A stretch of DNA of 64,000 nt from Azospirillum brasilense (GTDB taxonomy: Bacteria > Pseudomonadota > Alphaproteobacteria > Azospirillales > Azospirillaceae). The first letter of the stretch is position 1, and every line of letters starts with the position of its first letter. Shown piece by piece: positions 17,256-25,873 of this stretch. The notes under the pieces were generated by a model, which saw only the letters and a list, made by a program, of their open reading frames with translations, ran no database searches and had not been told where the DNA came from. The stretch covers positions 1-64,000 of the forward strand of contig NZ_QLKQ01000022.1 in NCBI RefSeq assembly GCF_003349955.1, written 5' to 3'. The translations under genes and the position numbers were made by a program.

Positions 17256-18023
17256 TCACATCCTCGGGGCGGGTGGGAAGCCGAAGCGCTGGAAGGTGGC
17301 AAGGCCGGCGTCCGAGGCCAGGAAATCGGCGAAGCGCTTGGCGGCGTCCGGCGCGGCGCTGGTCTTCAGCACGGCGACGGGGGCGTATTCGGCCTCGTAC
17401 CAGTCCGGCGGGATGGCGAGGACGGACAGCTTGCCGGGATTCTGGGCGGCCTCCGACGCGCCGATGATGGCGGCGTCGACGTTGCCGTCCAGCACATAGA
17501 GGGCGAGCTGCTTCACGGTCGCGGCGCGGACGGTGACGTTGCGGCGGATCGCCTCGCCCTGGCCGGACTTGTCCAGGATGTCCTCCGCCGTGCGGCCCAG
17601 CGCCATGGCCTGCGGGTCGCCGAGTCCGACGCGGACGCCCGGCTTGGCGAGGTCGGCGAAGTTGCGGATCGCCTCGGCCTTCCCCGGCGCCACGGCCAGC
17701 ACCGGGCCGTGCACCACCAGCACCGTGAGGTCGGCGACCGCGCCCAGCTCCTTCAGCTTGTCGGTGTAGAAGGTCGTGCCGGGGATGAACAGGTCGCCGG
17801 TCCTCGTTTCGGCAAAGCGGGCGAGGAGCTGGCCCGACCCGCCATATTCGGCCGTCACGGTGATCCCGGTCTCCTTGCGGAACGCCTCGATCAGCGCGTC
17901 CACCGGCGGGCGGAGGCCGGCGCCGACATAGGCGTGGAGGTCCTGGGCCGCCGCGGCGGCGGTCTGGGCGGCGGTCTGGAGGGCCAGCAGCCCGAAGGCG
18001 AGGACGAAGGCTTTCAAACGCAT
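17256..18023 (-). CDS. modA: ABC transporter oxyanion-binding protein (ModA/WtpA-like)
   Basis: Periplasmic binding protein (255 aa) with a signal peptide of about 26 residues. The mature protein begins LHAYVGAGLRPPVDALIEAF, the pattern of ModA proteins, and AEYGGSGQLLARF and DAAIIGASEA are typical ligand-lobe segments. ATG 18023 is preferred over an in-frame GTG at 18029 because AAGGAA lies about nine bases before it. It is the first gene of a two-gene operon with the permease. A candidate Mo-box lies upstream at 18115-18138, which favours molybdate over other oxyanions. Confidence 0.82.
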   Translation of the reverse strand: MRLKAFVLAFGLLALQTAAQTAAAAAQDLHAYVGAGLRPPVDALIEAFRKETGITVTAEYGGSGQLLARFAETRTGDLFIPGTTFYTDKLKELGAVADLTVLVVHGPVLAVAPGKAEAIRNFADLAKPGVRVGLGDPQAMALGRTAEDILDKSGQGEAIRRNVTVRAATVKQLALYVLDGNVDAAIIGASEAAQNPGKLSVLAIPPDWYEAEYAPVAVLKTSAAPDAAKRFADFLASDAGLATFQRFGFPPAPRM

Positions 18024-18114
18024 GGACACGGTTCCTTCGGTTCGTTGCGGAATGACGACTCGCCCGACGCTGTATCGATTCGGATACTGCGCTGGATGGA
18101 CGCTGTCAACAGGC

Positions 18115-18138
18115 CGTTGTACGCGAAGGTATATAGCG
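18115..18138 (-). promoter_or_regulatory. candidate ModE-type Mo-box upstream of modA
   Basis: Read on the minus strand the sequence is CGCTATATA, six bases, then CGTACAACG. The first arm matches the E. coli ModE consensus CGnTATATA fully and the second (TATATAACG) at six of nine positions. A TTGACA (18104-18109, minus strand) directly follows it and may be the -35 element of the modA promoter. Known ModE sites usually overlap the promoter, as this would. Confidence 0.5.
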
Positions 18139-18159
18139 GTGGCGGGACATCCCGTGTTT

Positions 18160-18280
18160 CCCTCTCCCCTCCGGGGAGAGGGTTAGGGTGAGGGGGGTGC
18201 GCGTGTGCCGGACTTACGGCCATGTGCAACCCCCTCACCGGCCCTCCGGGCCACCCTCTCCCCAGAGGGGAGAGGGTTAT
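18160..18280. repeat. 121-bp GC-rich palindromic repeat, copy 1
   Basis: Starts with a 10-bp stem with a three-base loop (18160-18182), ends with a second stem around CTCTCCCCAGAGGGGAGAG, and its inner arms (GGTGAGGGGG and CCCCCTCACC) also pair, so the whole element can fold into a branched structure. The same element, same length, recurs at 28698-28818 and in diverged form at 59431-59551. Here it fills the gap between modA and the uxaB 3' end (18024-18308), which holds no gene. Confidence 0.85.
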
Positions 18281-18308
18281 TATGAAGAGCCCATGTGGCT
18301 TAAGGGAC

Positions 18309-19814
18309 TCAACTCACCAACGCTTCCAAAGCGCCGCGCATGCCGCGCTCCTCGATCACCGCCAGATGGATGGCGGTGCGGTGGGCCAGACCCGGGATGC
18401 GGGTCAGGTCCTCGCCCCACAGCGCGGCGTCGGACAGCACGGCGTCCACCAGCGCCGCCGGATCGCCGCCATGCGCCGCCCAGGCGTCGGACAGCACCGC
18501 CAGGACCGCCGCGTCGTCGCGGATGGGATAAGGGCCGGCGTCGCGGCTGCCGGTGCAGGCACCGTCCGCCGCCGGCGTTCCCTTGTAGAAGCGCAGCAGG
18601 GCGGCCAGCGAGAAGGACAGGCCGTCCGGCGCCTCGCCATGGGCAGCCGCGTAGTCCTTCAGGCTGGGCAACACGCGCACCTGCCACTTCGACACCGAGT
18701 TCAGCGAAATCGCGATCAGCTCGTGCCGGATGTGCGGGTTGCCGAAGCGCTCCATGATGGTGCGGGCGTAGTCCTGGCGCTCGGCGTCCGGCAGGGGCAC
18801 GAAGGGCACGATCTCCCCGAACATCACCGTGTTCAGGTAGGCGGACAGGGTGGCGTCGTCCATCATGCCCTTCACCGTGTCCACCCCCGCCACGAAGGCG
18901 GCGAGCGCCCCGGCGGTGTGGGCGCCGTTCAGGATGCGCACCTTGCGCGTGCGGTAGGGCTTGAGGTCGTCGGTCCAGACCACGTTCAGCCCGGCCTTGT
19001 GCAGCGGGAATTCCTCGGCCAGGGCCGCCGGGCCTTCGATGACCCAGACATGGAAGGGCTCGCCGGCCACGGCCAGCGGGTCCTCATAGCCCCACGCGGC
19101 GGTGAGCGCAGCGGCCTCGTCGCGCGGATAGCCGGGGACGATGCGGTCGACCAGCGTGTTCAGGAAATGGTTGTGCGCCTCGACCCAGGCGGCGAAGCCG
19201 GACTCCAGGCCCCAACGCTTGGCGTGGGCCAGCACGATCCGCTTCAGCTTGGCGCCGTTGGCCTCGATCAGTTCGCAGGGCAGCAGGACGAGACCGCTCT
19301 CCGGCGTGCCGCCCAGCGCGGTGAAGCGGGCGTGCAGCAGCGCCGCGACCTTGGCCGGGAAGCTCTGTTGGCAGGCGCCGGGGGTGTAGGGCTCCGCCAC
19401 GTCGGCGATGCCGGCCTCCGTCGTGTTGGACACCAGGAAGCGCAGCGCCGGGGACGTGGCAAGGGCCAGCATGCGGTCCCACTCCGCATAGGGGTTCAGC
19501 GCGTCGGACACGCAGCTCACCACCCGGCGGGATTCGACCGCCGCGCCCCGCTCGATGCCGCGCAACAGGACGGTGTAGAGCCCAGACTGCGCGTTCAGCA
19601 GGCCGGCGACGCCCTGGTCCAGCGGCTGGGCAACGGCGACCCCGGCGCTCATCAGCCCGGCGCCGTTGGCGACGTCCACCATCCAATCGACGAAGCCGCG
19701 CAGGAAGTTGCCGTCGCCGATCTGAAGGACGGTGACGGGCAGCCGCGGGGCGCCCGCCGTGTGCGCCACATCGAAGGCGCCGGCGGCGAGCGATTCACGG
19801 GAGAGAAGAGGCAT
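18309..19814 (-). CDS. uxaB: tagaturonate reductase / altronate oxidoreductase (mannitol dehydrogenase family)
   Basis: NAD-dependent polyol dehydrogenase (501 aa). The opening VLQIGDGNFLRGFVDWMVD (residues 29-47) is characteristic of tagaturonate reductase UxaB, and the catalytic-lysine segment KVRILNGAHT is present. In galacturonate catabolism the enzyme reduces D-tagaturonate to D-altronate. It is downstream of galM on the same strand with a 27-base gap. No uxaC or uxaA is in the window, so a related hexuronate or polyol substrate is possible; the superfamily assignment is firm, the exact substrate less so. Confidence 0.75.
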   Translation of the reverse strand: MPLLSRESLAAGAFDVAHTAGAPRLPVTVLQIGDGNFLRGFVDWMVDVANGAGLMSAGVAVAQPLDQGVAGLLNAQSGLYTVLLRGIERGAAVESRRVVSCVSDALNPYAEWDRMLALATSPALRFLVSNTTEAGIADVAEPYTPGACQQSFPAKVAALLHARFTALGGTPESGLVLLPCELIEANGAKLKRIVLAHAKRWGLESGFAAWVEAHNHFLNTLVDRIVPGYPRDEAAALTAAWGYEDPLAVAGEPFHVWVIEGPAALAEEFPLHKAGLNVVWTDDLKPYRTRKVRILNGAHTAGALAAFVAGVDTVKGMMDDATLSAYLNTVMFGEIVPFVPLPDAERQDYARTIMERFGNPHIRHELIAISLNSVSKWQVRVLPSLKDYAAAHGEAPDGLSFSLAALLRFYKGTPAADGACTGSRDAGPYPIRDDAAVLAVLSDAWAAHGGDPAALVDAVLSDAALWGEDLTRIPGLAHRTAIHLAVIEERGMRGALEALVS

Positions 19815-19841
19815 GACGGAGGGTCCTTTGGGATTCGGAGT

Positions 19842-20915
19842 TCAGGCGACGCCGAAGCGGTAGACGATGCGGCCCGCGCACCATTGGCCGGGTGCCAGCG
19901 CGGTGGAGGGGAAGGACGGGATGTTGACGGCGTTGGGGAAGTGCGACGGCTCCAGGCAGAAGGCGCTGTGCCGGGTGTAGAGCGTGCCGCCCTTGCCCAG
20001 GTCGCGCGGCGTCTGGCCGTCGAGGAAATTACCGGTGTAGACCTGCACGCCGGGTTCGGTGGAGAGGACCTCCAGCACGCGCCCGCTGCCGGGATGGACG
20101 ACGCGGGCGTGCAGCCCCAGCGCGCCCGCCGGCTTGTCCACCGCGTAATGCAGGTCGTAGCCCTTGCCGAGCGCCAGCATCGGGTGGTCGGCGGCGATCC
20201 GCGCGCCGAAGGCGGCGGGGCTGCGGAAGTCGAGGGGGGTGCCGGTCACGTCCACCAGTTCCCCGGTGGGGACGGCGGTGGCGTCGAGCGCCAGATAGCG
20301 GCTGCCGTTGACCGTCGCCACATGATCGAGGATCGAGGACCCGGCGTCGCCCGACAGGTTGAAGAAGGTGTGGTCGGTGAAGTTCGCCACGGTCGCCTTG
20401 TCCGCCGCCACGGCGGTCCAGGCGATGGTCAGGGCGTTGTCCTCGTCCAGCGCATAGACCAGCCGGACGGGCAGGGTGCCGGGAAAGCCCTCCTCCCCGT
20501 CCTGAAAGACATAGGTCAACTCCAGGCTCGTCTCGTCCAGTTGCCGCGCGTTGAAGGTGCGGAAGCGGGAGCCGCGCTGGCCGCCGTGCAGGGTGTTGGG
20601 CGGCGCGTTGACCGCGGTGCGGTGCTCCACCCCGTCCAGCGTAAAGCGTCCGCCGCCGATGCGCCCGCAATAGCGCCCGATGAAGGAGCCCATAGAGGGC
20701 TGGCCGGCCATCGTCTGCTCCAGCGTCTCGTAGCCCTGCACCACGTCGCCGAGGGCGCCGTCGCGGTCGGGCGCCAGGATCTGGACGATCTTGCAGCCGT
20801 AATTGGTGAGGCGGACGGCCATGCCCCGGCGGTTGCGCAGGGTGAACAGGTCGGTCGGCGTGCCGTCGATGGTGGCGCGGAAATCCTCGCGCCGGAGGTC
20901 GGCATAAGGCGTCAT
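19842..20915 (-). CDS. galM: aldose 1-epimerase (galactose mutarotase)
   Basis: Mutarotase (357 aa) interconverting alpha and beta anomers of galactose, arabinose or other aldoses, feeding anomer-specific enzymes. Family blocks: NTLHGG, the catalytic His in NFTDHTFFNL, PGVQVYTGNFLDG, and the catalytic Glu in CLEPSHFPNAVN. No signal peptide, so cytosolic. It heads a two-gene operon with uxaB, and a perfect palindrome upstream probably controls both. Its position just before the arabinose region fits a supporting role in sugar-lactone pathways that need the correct anomer. Confidence 0.9.
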   Translation of the reverse strand: MTPYADLRREDFRATIDGTPTDLFTLRNRRGMAVRLTNYGCKIVQILAPDRDGALGDVVQGYETLEQTMAGQPSMGSFIGRYCGRIGGGRFTLDGVEHRTAVNAPPNTLHGGQRGSRFRTFNARQLDETSLELTYVFQDGEEGFPGTLPVRLVYALDEDNALTIAWTAVAADKATVANFTDHTFFNLSGDAGSSILDHVATVNGSRYLALDATAVPTGELVDVTGTPLDFRSPAAFGARIAADHPMLALGKGYDLHYAVDKPAGALGLHARVVHPGSGRVLEVLSTEPGVQVYTGNFLDGQTPRDLGKGGTLYTRHSAFCLEPSHFPNAVNIPSFPSTALAPGQWCAGRIVYRFGVA

Positions 20916-20959
20916 GGCGTGGGTGCCCCTTGGACCGGATGGGTGCCGGAAGTATGTCG

Positions 20960-20975
20960 GATATATTAATATATC
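20960..20975. promoter_or_regulatory. 16-bp AT palindrome upstream of galM-uxaB
   Basis: A perfect 16-bp palindrome, GATATATTAATATATC, lies 44 bases upstream of the galM start in otherwise GC-rich DNA. This is the expected look of an operator for a dimeric GntR- or LacI-type regulator of sugar-acid genes; no such regulator is encoded in the window. Confidence 0.55.
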
Positions 20976-20995
20976 AGTTGTGGGGGCGAAAGGAG

Positions 20996-21026
20996 AAAAG
21001 CGCCCGCCGCCGGAGCGGGCGCTTTT
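20996..21026. terminator. bidirectional terminator between galM promoter region and GNAT gene
   Basis: A perfect 12-bp stem (20996-21007 with 21015-21026) has a 7-base loop, with A-run and T-run at its two ends. It lies just past the stop of the minus-strand acetyltransferase gene, which it should terminate. Confidence 0.8.
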
Positions 21027-21051
21027 GCCGCACGTCGAATGTTTGAAGGCG

Positions 21052-22104
21052 TCAGCGGGCCAGGGCTGCGCCCAGTTCCCCCACCCCGATCTGGTAGGTT
21101 CCGAGAACCTTGTGCTCCGCGTAACCGAGGCGGCGGTTGATCGCCAGCATCGGCCCGTTCGTCGCCGCGTTGCGGGTGATCATCAGCCGGACGGAGGGCC
21201 GGGCGGAGCGGACATGCCGCAGCAGGGCGGCCTTCAGCCCCTTGCCCACCCCCAGCCCGCGGCGGTCACGGCGCACGCCGGTGACGATCTGATGGACCCG
21301 GTCGGTTATCTCCGGGTGCCAGAAGACGTCGCTGAAGCCGATCACCGAACCGTCGGCGTCGCGCAGCACCACCATGTGATGCTCCACCTGCTGGAACTGG
21401 ATGTTGCGCTTCCATTCCATGGCCATCGCCATCGTCACCGGGATCAGCGGTTGGTCCAGCCGGTCGCGCGGCAGGTCGGGCAGCAGGGCGTTGTGCAGCG
21501 GCAGGATCGCTTCGAACTCCGCATCCGGGATCTCGCCGGCATGGATGGTTTCCGTCAGACCGGAAAGCGTGCGGCGCATCGCCGCGTGCCATTCCTCCAC
21601 CATCGTCCAATCGACGCTGTCCAGCGCCAGCCGGCTGTCCACTGACCGCAGCCGCTCGTCGGCCCCGATGGCACGCAGGAAGGCGTGGCTGTCCGTGTCG
21701 TCGGTGACCAGAGTGAGCAGGGTCTTCCCGTGCGCGGTCATCAGGCCGTGGATTTCCGCCAGCAACCGCCGGCCGACCCCCCGGTGCCGCCACTCTTTCA
21801 GCACGAAGCCGTCGGCGTGCAGGTGGGGCAGAGCCGCCTGGATGTTCGGCTGTTCCGGGTTGGGCAGGAAGGTGCCGACGATGCCGACAATCCGGCCTTC
21901 TGTCCGTGCCACCCAATGGACATTGCGTCCGAAGTCGCTCGGCTGGCGTTCGATCGCTTCGAACCAAGCGTCCGAGGGCGGGAGGTCGTCTGCGCCGAAC
22001 TGCTCGTGCCGGATCCGGCGGAAAACATGCCGCTCCGCCCATAACTCCGGCGAAGCGCTGTGCGGGTCGAAGGGAAGGATTTCGAACGCGGGCGGAGCGG
22101 TCAT
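21052..22104 (-). CDS. two-domain GNAT acetyltransferase
   Basis: A 350-aa protein with two tandem GNAT folds. The first (about residues 5-165) has the acetyl-CoA loop EWRHRGVGRRLLAEIHGLM; the second (about 195-340) has VRRDRRGLGVGKGLKAALLRHV followed by RNAATNGPMLAINRRLGYA. Double-GNAT proteins of this size include mycothiol synthase-like enzymes and several antibiotic- or peptide-modifying enzymes; the substrate here is unknown. ATG 22104 is chosen because the frame upstream is not conserved-looking. It appears monocistronic, ended by the hairpin at 20996-21026. Confidence 0.8.
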   Translation of the reverse strand: MTAPPAFEILPFDPHSASPELWAERHVFRRIRHEQFGADDLPPSDAWFEAIERQPSDFGRNVHWVARTEGRIVGIVGTFLPNPEQPNIQAALPHLHADGFVLKEWRHRGVGRRLLAEIHGLMTAHGKTLLTLVTDDTDSHAFLRAIGADERLRSVDSRLALDSVDWTMVEEWHAAMRRTLSGLTETIHAGEIPDAEFEAILPLHNALLPDLPRDRLDQPLIPVTMAMAMEWKRNIQFQQVEHHMVVLRDADGSVIGFSDVFWHPEITDRVHQIVTGVRRDRRGLGVGKGLKAALLRHVRSARPSVRLMITRNAATNGPMLAINRRLGYAEHKVLGTYQIGVGELGAALAR

Positions 22105-22327
22105 GAGCGCCCTCGGTTGGAACGGTGCACGGACTGCGGGAGTGTGCGGCGTTTCTCCACGCTCCCGGGCTGTGTCGGATCGTCGCAACCCGCGGGTTGT
22201 CGATGGTCGGAGTCACGTCCGTTCGGGCGCCTCACCTTCTGCGCGATGGCTTGATGATGCCGGCAAGGCGACAATTGAGGGTTGCCGGGGCGCCGTGAAC
22301 CGGCCGGCGGGACGGGGGAGGACAGCC

Positions 22328-22930
22328 GTGACCACCCTCTTTCACGACGCTCTGCACGAGGACTTCGGCACTTGGCCTATCGCCTACATCCCTTATGGCG
22401 GGGCGGAGTTCGGCGAGATCAAGGCGGTCGCCGAGGCCATCGGCGACGGTGTCGACGACGCCTATTACGACGCCTGGACCGCGGCAGGCGACCGGCTGGC
22501 GCATGAGGCCGACCTCGCCCTGGTCAAGGGCCACAAGGCGACCGCCCGCGCCCTCTATCTGCGGGCGAGCGCCTTCCACAACGCCTCCTTCCACCCGCTC
22601 TACGGCGCGCCCGTCGATCCGCGCCTGATCGCCGCCTTCCGAAAGGGGACGGCGGCGCTCGACAAAGGGCTTTCGCTCGGACCGCGCCCGGCCATCCCGC
22701 TGGCCATTCCCTTCGGCGGGATGGCGATGCTCGGCCGCTTCATTCCGGCGGAGGGTGACGCCCTGTCGGCCGGTGCGGGCGCCTTCTTCAAGGCGCTCAC
22801 CGGACCGAAGACGCTGATGCGCTTCACCGCCGCCGAGGGCGCCGACGGGCATTGCGAGATGGGCAACCGCTCCCTCCTGAACCTCCGCGCCCTCGATTGG
22901 CTGGATGAGCGGTTCGAGGTGGGGGGCTGA
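22328..22930 (+). pseudogene. alpha/beta hydrolase with the central catalytic domain deleted in frame
   Basis: A 200-aa frame whose ends match, as I recall the family, a roughly 380-aa alpha/beta hydrolase (DUF1100/dienelactone-hydrolase-like, with a helical N-terminal cap). Residues 1-138 are the cap and first strand (FGTWPIAYIPYGGAEFGE, YGAPVDPRL, IPFGGMAMLGRF); from about residue 141 it continues directly with the C-terminal end, TGPKTLMRFTAAEGADGHCE followed by MGNRSLLN and DWLDERF. The middle part with the nucleophile elbow (GxSxG) is absent, while the catalytic-His region GHCEMGNRS survives. The frame is intact, so a short product may be made, but hydrolase activity should be lost. Starts at GTG with GGGGGAGG upstream. 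Confidence 0.65.
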
Positions 22931-22950
22931 CGCGCCGCACGGCTGTTCCG

Positions 22951-24777
22951 TCAGTGGTTGTCGCGCGGGATGCCCATGGTCTGGGCGACCCGCTGGTACT
23001 TGACGGCGGGCTTCAGCACCATGCCCTCGTCGAGCTGGTCGACGATGCCGCGCTGGATCTCCTGCCAGGGGGTCTGCGACGGCGGGATCGGGTAGCCGCC
23101 CGCGGCGTCCAGAGCGGCGCGGCGGTCGGCCAGCTCGCCCTCCGAAATCAGGATGTCGGCGCTGCCGCGGCGCAGGTCGATGCGCACCCGGTCGCCGCTG
23201 CGCAGCAGGGCCAGCCCGCCGCCCGCCGCCGCCTCCGGCGAGGCGTTGAGGATGGAGGGCGACCCCGAGGTGCCGGACTGGCGGCCGTCGCCGATGCAGG
23301 GAAGGGAGTGGACGCCCTGCCGGATCAGCGTGGCGGGGGGCCGCATGTTGACGACCTCCGCCGCCCCCGGATAGCCGATGGGGCCGGTGCCGCGGATGAC
23401 CAGGATGGTGTAGGCGTCGATGCCCAGGCCGGGGTCGTCGATGCGGTGATGGTAGTCCTCCGGCCCGTCGAAGACGACGACCTTGCCCTCGAACGCCTCG
23501 GGGTCCTGCGGGTTGGACAGGTAGCGTTCGCGGAATTCGTCGGAGATGACGCTCGTTTTCATGATGGCGGCGCCGAACAGGTTGCCGCGCAGCACCACGA
23601 AGCCGGCGTTGGGCATCAGCGGCTCGTCGACGGGGTGGATCACCCGGGTGTCGAGGATCGGCTGCTGGCGGCAGTTCTCGCCGATGGTCCGGCCGTTCAC
23701 GGTCGGTGCTCCCTCGCGGATCAGCCCCTTGCCCATAAGCTGGGCGACGACCGCGGGCACGCCGCCGGCGCGGTGGAAGTCCTCGCCCAGATACTCGCCG
23801 GCCGGCTGGAGGTTGACCAGCAGCGGCACATCGTGCCCGTGGGTCTGCCAGTCCTCCACCGTCAGCGGTACGCCGATGTGCTTGGCGATGGCGTTGATGT
23901 GGATCGGCGCGTTGGTCGAGCCGCCGATGGCGGAGTTGACGACGATGGCGTTGAGGAAGGCGTCGCGGGTCAGGATGTCGGAGGGCTTGAGGTCCTCGCG
24001 GACCATCTCGACGATGCGCTTGCCGGTTTCGTAGGCGGCCTGCTGGCGCTCGCGGTAGGGGGCGGGGATGGCGGCGGAGCCGGGGAGCTGCATGCCCAGC
24101 ACCTCGGCCAGCGAATTCATCGTGGAGGCCGTGCCCATCGTGTTGCAGTAGCCGGTCGAGGGGGCGGACGACGCCACCAGCTCGATGAAACCCTGATAGT
24201 CGATCTCGCCGGCCGCCATCATCTGGCGGGCCTTCCACACGATGGTGCCCGAGCCGGTGCGCTCGCCGCGGAACCAGCCGTTCAGCATGGGGCCGACCGA
24301 CAGGGCGATGGCCGGGATGTTCACGGTGGCCGCCGCCATCAGGCAGGCGGGGGTGGTCTTGTCGCAACCGATGGTCAGCACCACCCCGTCGAGCGGGTAG
24401 CCGTGCAGCACCTCGACGAGGCCGAGATAGGCGAGGTTGCGGTCGATCGAGGCGGTCGGCCGCTTGCCGGTCTCCTGGATCGGGTGGACGGGGAACTCGA
24501 TGGCGATGCCGCCGGCGGTGCGGATGCCTTCGCGCAGGCGTTCGGCCAGGACCAGATGGTGCCGGTTGCAGGGGCTGAGGTCGGAGCCGGTCTGGGCGAT
24601 GCCGATGATCGGCGCGCCCGATTGCAGCTCCTCCCGCGTCAGCCCGAAATTCAGGTAGCGCTCCAGATAGAGCGCGGTCATGTCGGGGTTGTCGGGGTTG
24701 TCGAACCACGCGCGCGAGCGCAGCCGCCGGCCGGAGCCGATTTCCGGGTGCTGGGGGGAGGGCTTCGTATCGGACAT
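22951..24777 (-). CDS. araC: L-arabonate dehydratase (IlvD/Edd family)
   Basis: Iron-sulfur dehydratase (608 aa) converting L-arabonate to L-2-keto-3-deoxyarabonate, step 3 of the non-phosphorylative arabinose pathway. Cys70 (DLSPCNRHH), Cys138 ([13 protein letters not shown]) and Cys211 ([10 protein letters not shown]) are the expected cluster ligands, with Lys140 beside the second. The long-form IlvD/Edd sugar-acid dehydratase pattern ([20 protein letters not shown]) marks it as a pentonate enzyme rather than IlvD. ATG 24777 gives the usual length. It is the last gene of the chvE-gguA-gguB-araA-araC run, 110 bases after araA. The symbol is the Azospirillum one and is unrelated to the E. coli regulator AraC. 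Confidence 0.9.
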   Translation of the reverse strand: MSDTKPSPQHPEIGSGRRLRSRAWFDNPDNPDMTALYLERYLNFGLTREELQSGAPIIGIAQTGSDLSPCNRHHLVLAERLREGIRTAGGIAIEFPVHPIQETGKRPTASIDRNLAYLGLVEVLHGYPLDGVVLTIGCDKTTPACLMAAATVNIPAIALSVGPMLNGWFRGERTGSGTIVWKARQMMAAGEIDYQGFIELVASSAPSTGYCNTMGTASTMNSLAEVLGMQLPGSAAIPAPYRERQQAAYETGKRIVEMVREDLKPSDILTRDAFLNAIVVNSAIGGSTNAPIHINAIAKHIGVPLTVEDWQTHGHDVPLLVNLQPAGEYLGEDFHRAGGVPAVVAQLMGKGLIREGAPTVNGRTIGENCRQQPILDTRVIHPVDEPLMPNAGFVVLRGNLFGAAIMKTSVISDEFRERYLSNPQDPEAFEGKVVVFDGPEDYHHRIDDPGLGIDAYTILVIRGTGPIGYPGAAEVVNMRPPATLIRQGVHSLPCIGDGRQSGTSGSPSILNASPEAAAGGGLALLRSGDRVRIDLRRGSADILISEGELADRRAALDAAGGYPIPPSQTPWQEIQRGIVDQLDEGMVLKPAVKYQRVAQTMGIPRDNH

Positions 24778-24887
24778 GTCGGCACCAATTCGGGTTGGGG
24801 GCGCGGACCGGGGTCGGCCGGCGCCGGGGTCGTTCGGAGCCTCGTTCGGGCGTCGTTGGAAGTCGGCCGGGCGGTGTGTCCGGCGCT

Positions 24888-25865
24888 TTACCAGTGAAAG
24901 GCGTCGGTGGTGCGCCAGCGCCCGACCAGACAGGCGTCGGCGACCAGTTGCAGCGGACGGGCGTCGACGTCGCCGGCCGCGTCCGCGATCAGATGGCGGA
25001 AGCGGTGGTAGATGCCCTGGTACTCGGCGTCGGGCTCGGCCAGCGCCGGCACGCCGTCCACGCTCAGCCGCGTTCCGCCGTGGGTCAGGTCGAACCGTCC
25101 GCTCTCCGTCTCGATGGCGATGGTCCAGGTCTGCTCGCCCTCCTGAAGGAAATCGAAGGCGGCGGTCACCGTCCCCACGGCGGAGCCCGCAACGCCTTCC
25201 ATCCTCAAGCTGGCGGCGATGGGCGTGTCGCGGTTGGCGGGGACCCGCAGCTCGGCGTCGCGGACGACGACGGGGTCCGGCAGGATCTCGGTCAGGATCG
25301 ACAGGGCGTTGATGCCCGGATCGAAGACTCCGAAGCCCCCCGCCGCGAAGATCCAGTCCTGGCCGGGATGCCAGCGCCGCACGTCCTCCTTCCAGGTGAT
25401 GGCGGCATGGCGGACGGTGGCGCCGGCCAGCCGCCGCCGCGTCTCCTCCACCGCCGCGTTGAAGCGGGAGTGCCACGCGGCGAACAGCGTGCGCCCAGCG
25501 GTGTCCGCCGCGTCGAGCAGCAGGCGCAGCTCTGTGAGGGTGGCGGCCGGCGGCTTCTCGATCAGGACATGCTTGCCGGCGCGCAGCGCCTCCACCGTCA
25601 GGGCGTGGCGGACCGCGGGCGGCGTGCAGATGGCCACGGCGTCGAGGCCGGGCAGGGCGGCCAGCATCTCCGCCTGGCTGCGGAAGACCGGCACGTCGCC
25701 GAGCCCGGTTTCCTCCGGGGTCGGGCCTTGCGGGCTGACCACCGCGGCGAGGCGGAACAGGCCGGTGGCGGCGATGGCCGGGACATGCTGGTCGCGGGCG
25801 ATCTTGCCGAAGCCGACGATGCCCAGGGTGAGGGGGCCGGGGGGAAGGGGGCTGGGACGGGTCAT
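24888..25865 (-). CDS. araA: L-arabinose 1-dehydrogenase (NAD(P)+)
   Basis: Gfo/Idh/MocA-family dehydrogenase (325 aa) oxidising L-arabinose (and D-galactose) at C1 to the lactone, the first step of the pathway. The Rossmann motif [13 protein letters not shown] is at residues 15-27, the catalytic Lys104 in EKPP, and Asp182/Asn186 in [26 protein letters not shown] is typical of the Azospirillum/Burkholderia L-arabinose enzymes. ATG 25865 follows the gguB stop by eight bases, so it is in the transporter operon. The symbol follows Azospirillum usage, not the E. coli isomerase. Confidence 0.88.
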   Translation of the reverse strand: MTRPSPLPPGPLTLGIVGFGKIARDQHVPAIAATGLFRLAAVVSPQGPTPEETGLGDVPVFRSQAEMLAALPGLDAVAICTPPAVRHALTVEALRAGKHVLIEKPPAATLTELRLLLDAADTAGRTLFAAWHSRFNAAVEETRRRLAGATVRHAAITWKEDVRRWHPGQDWIFAAGGFGVFDPGINALSILTEILPDPVVVRDAELRVPANRDTPIAASLRMEGVAGSAVGTVTAAFDFLQEGEQTWTIAIETESGRFDLTHGGTRLSVDGVPALAEPDAEYQGIYHRFRHLIADAAGDVDARPLQLVADACLVGRWRTTDAFHW

Positions 25866-25873
25866 GACGGTCC

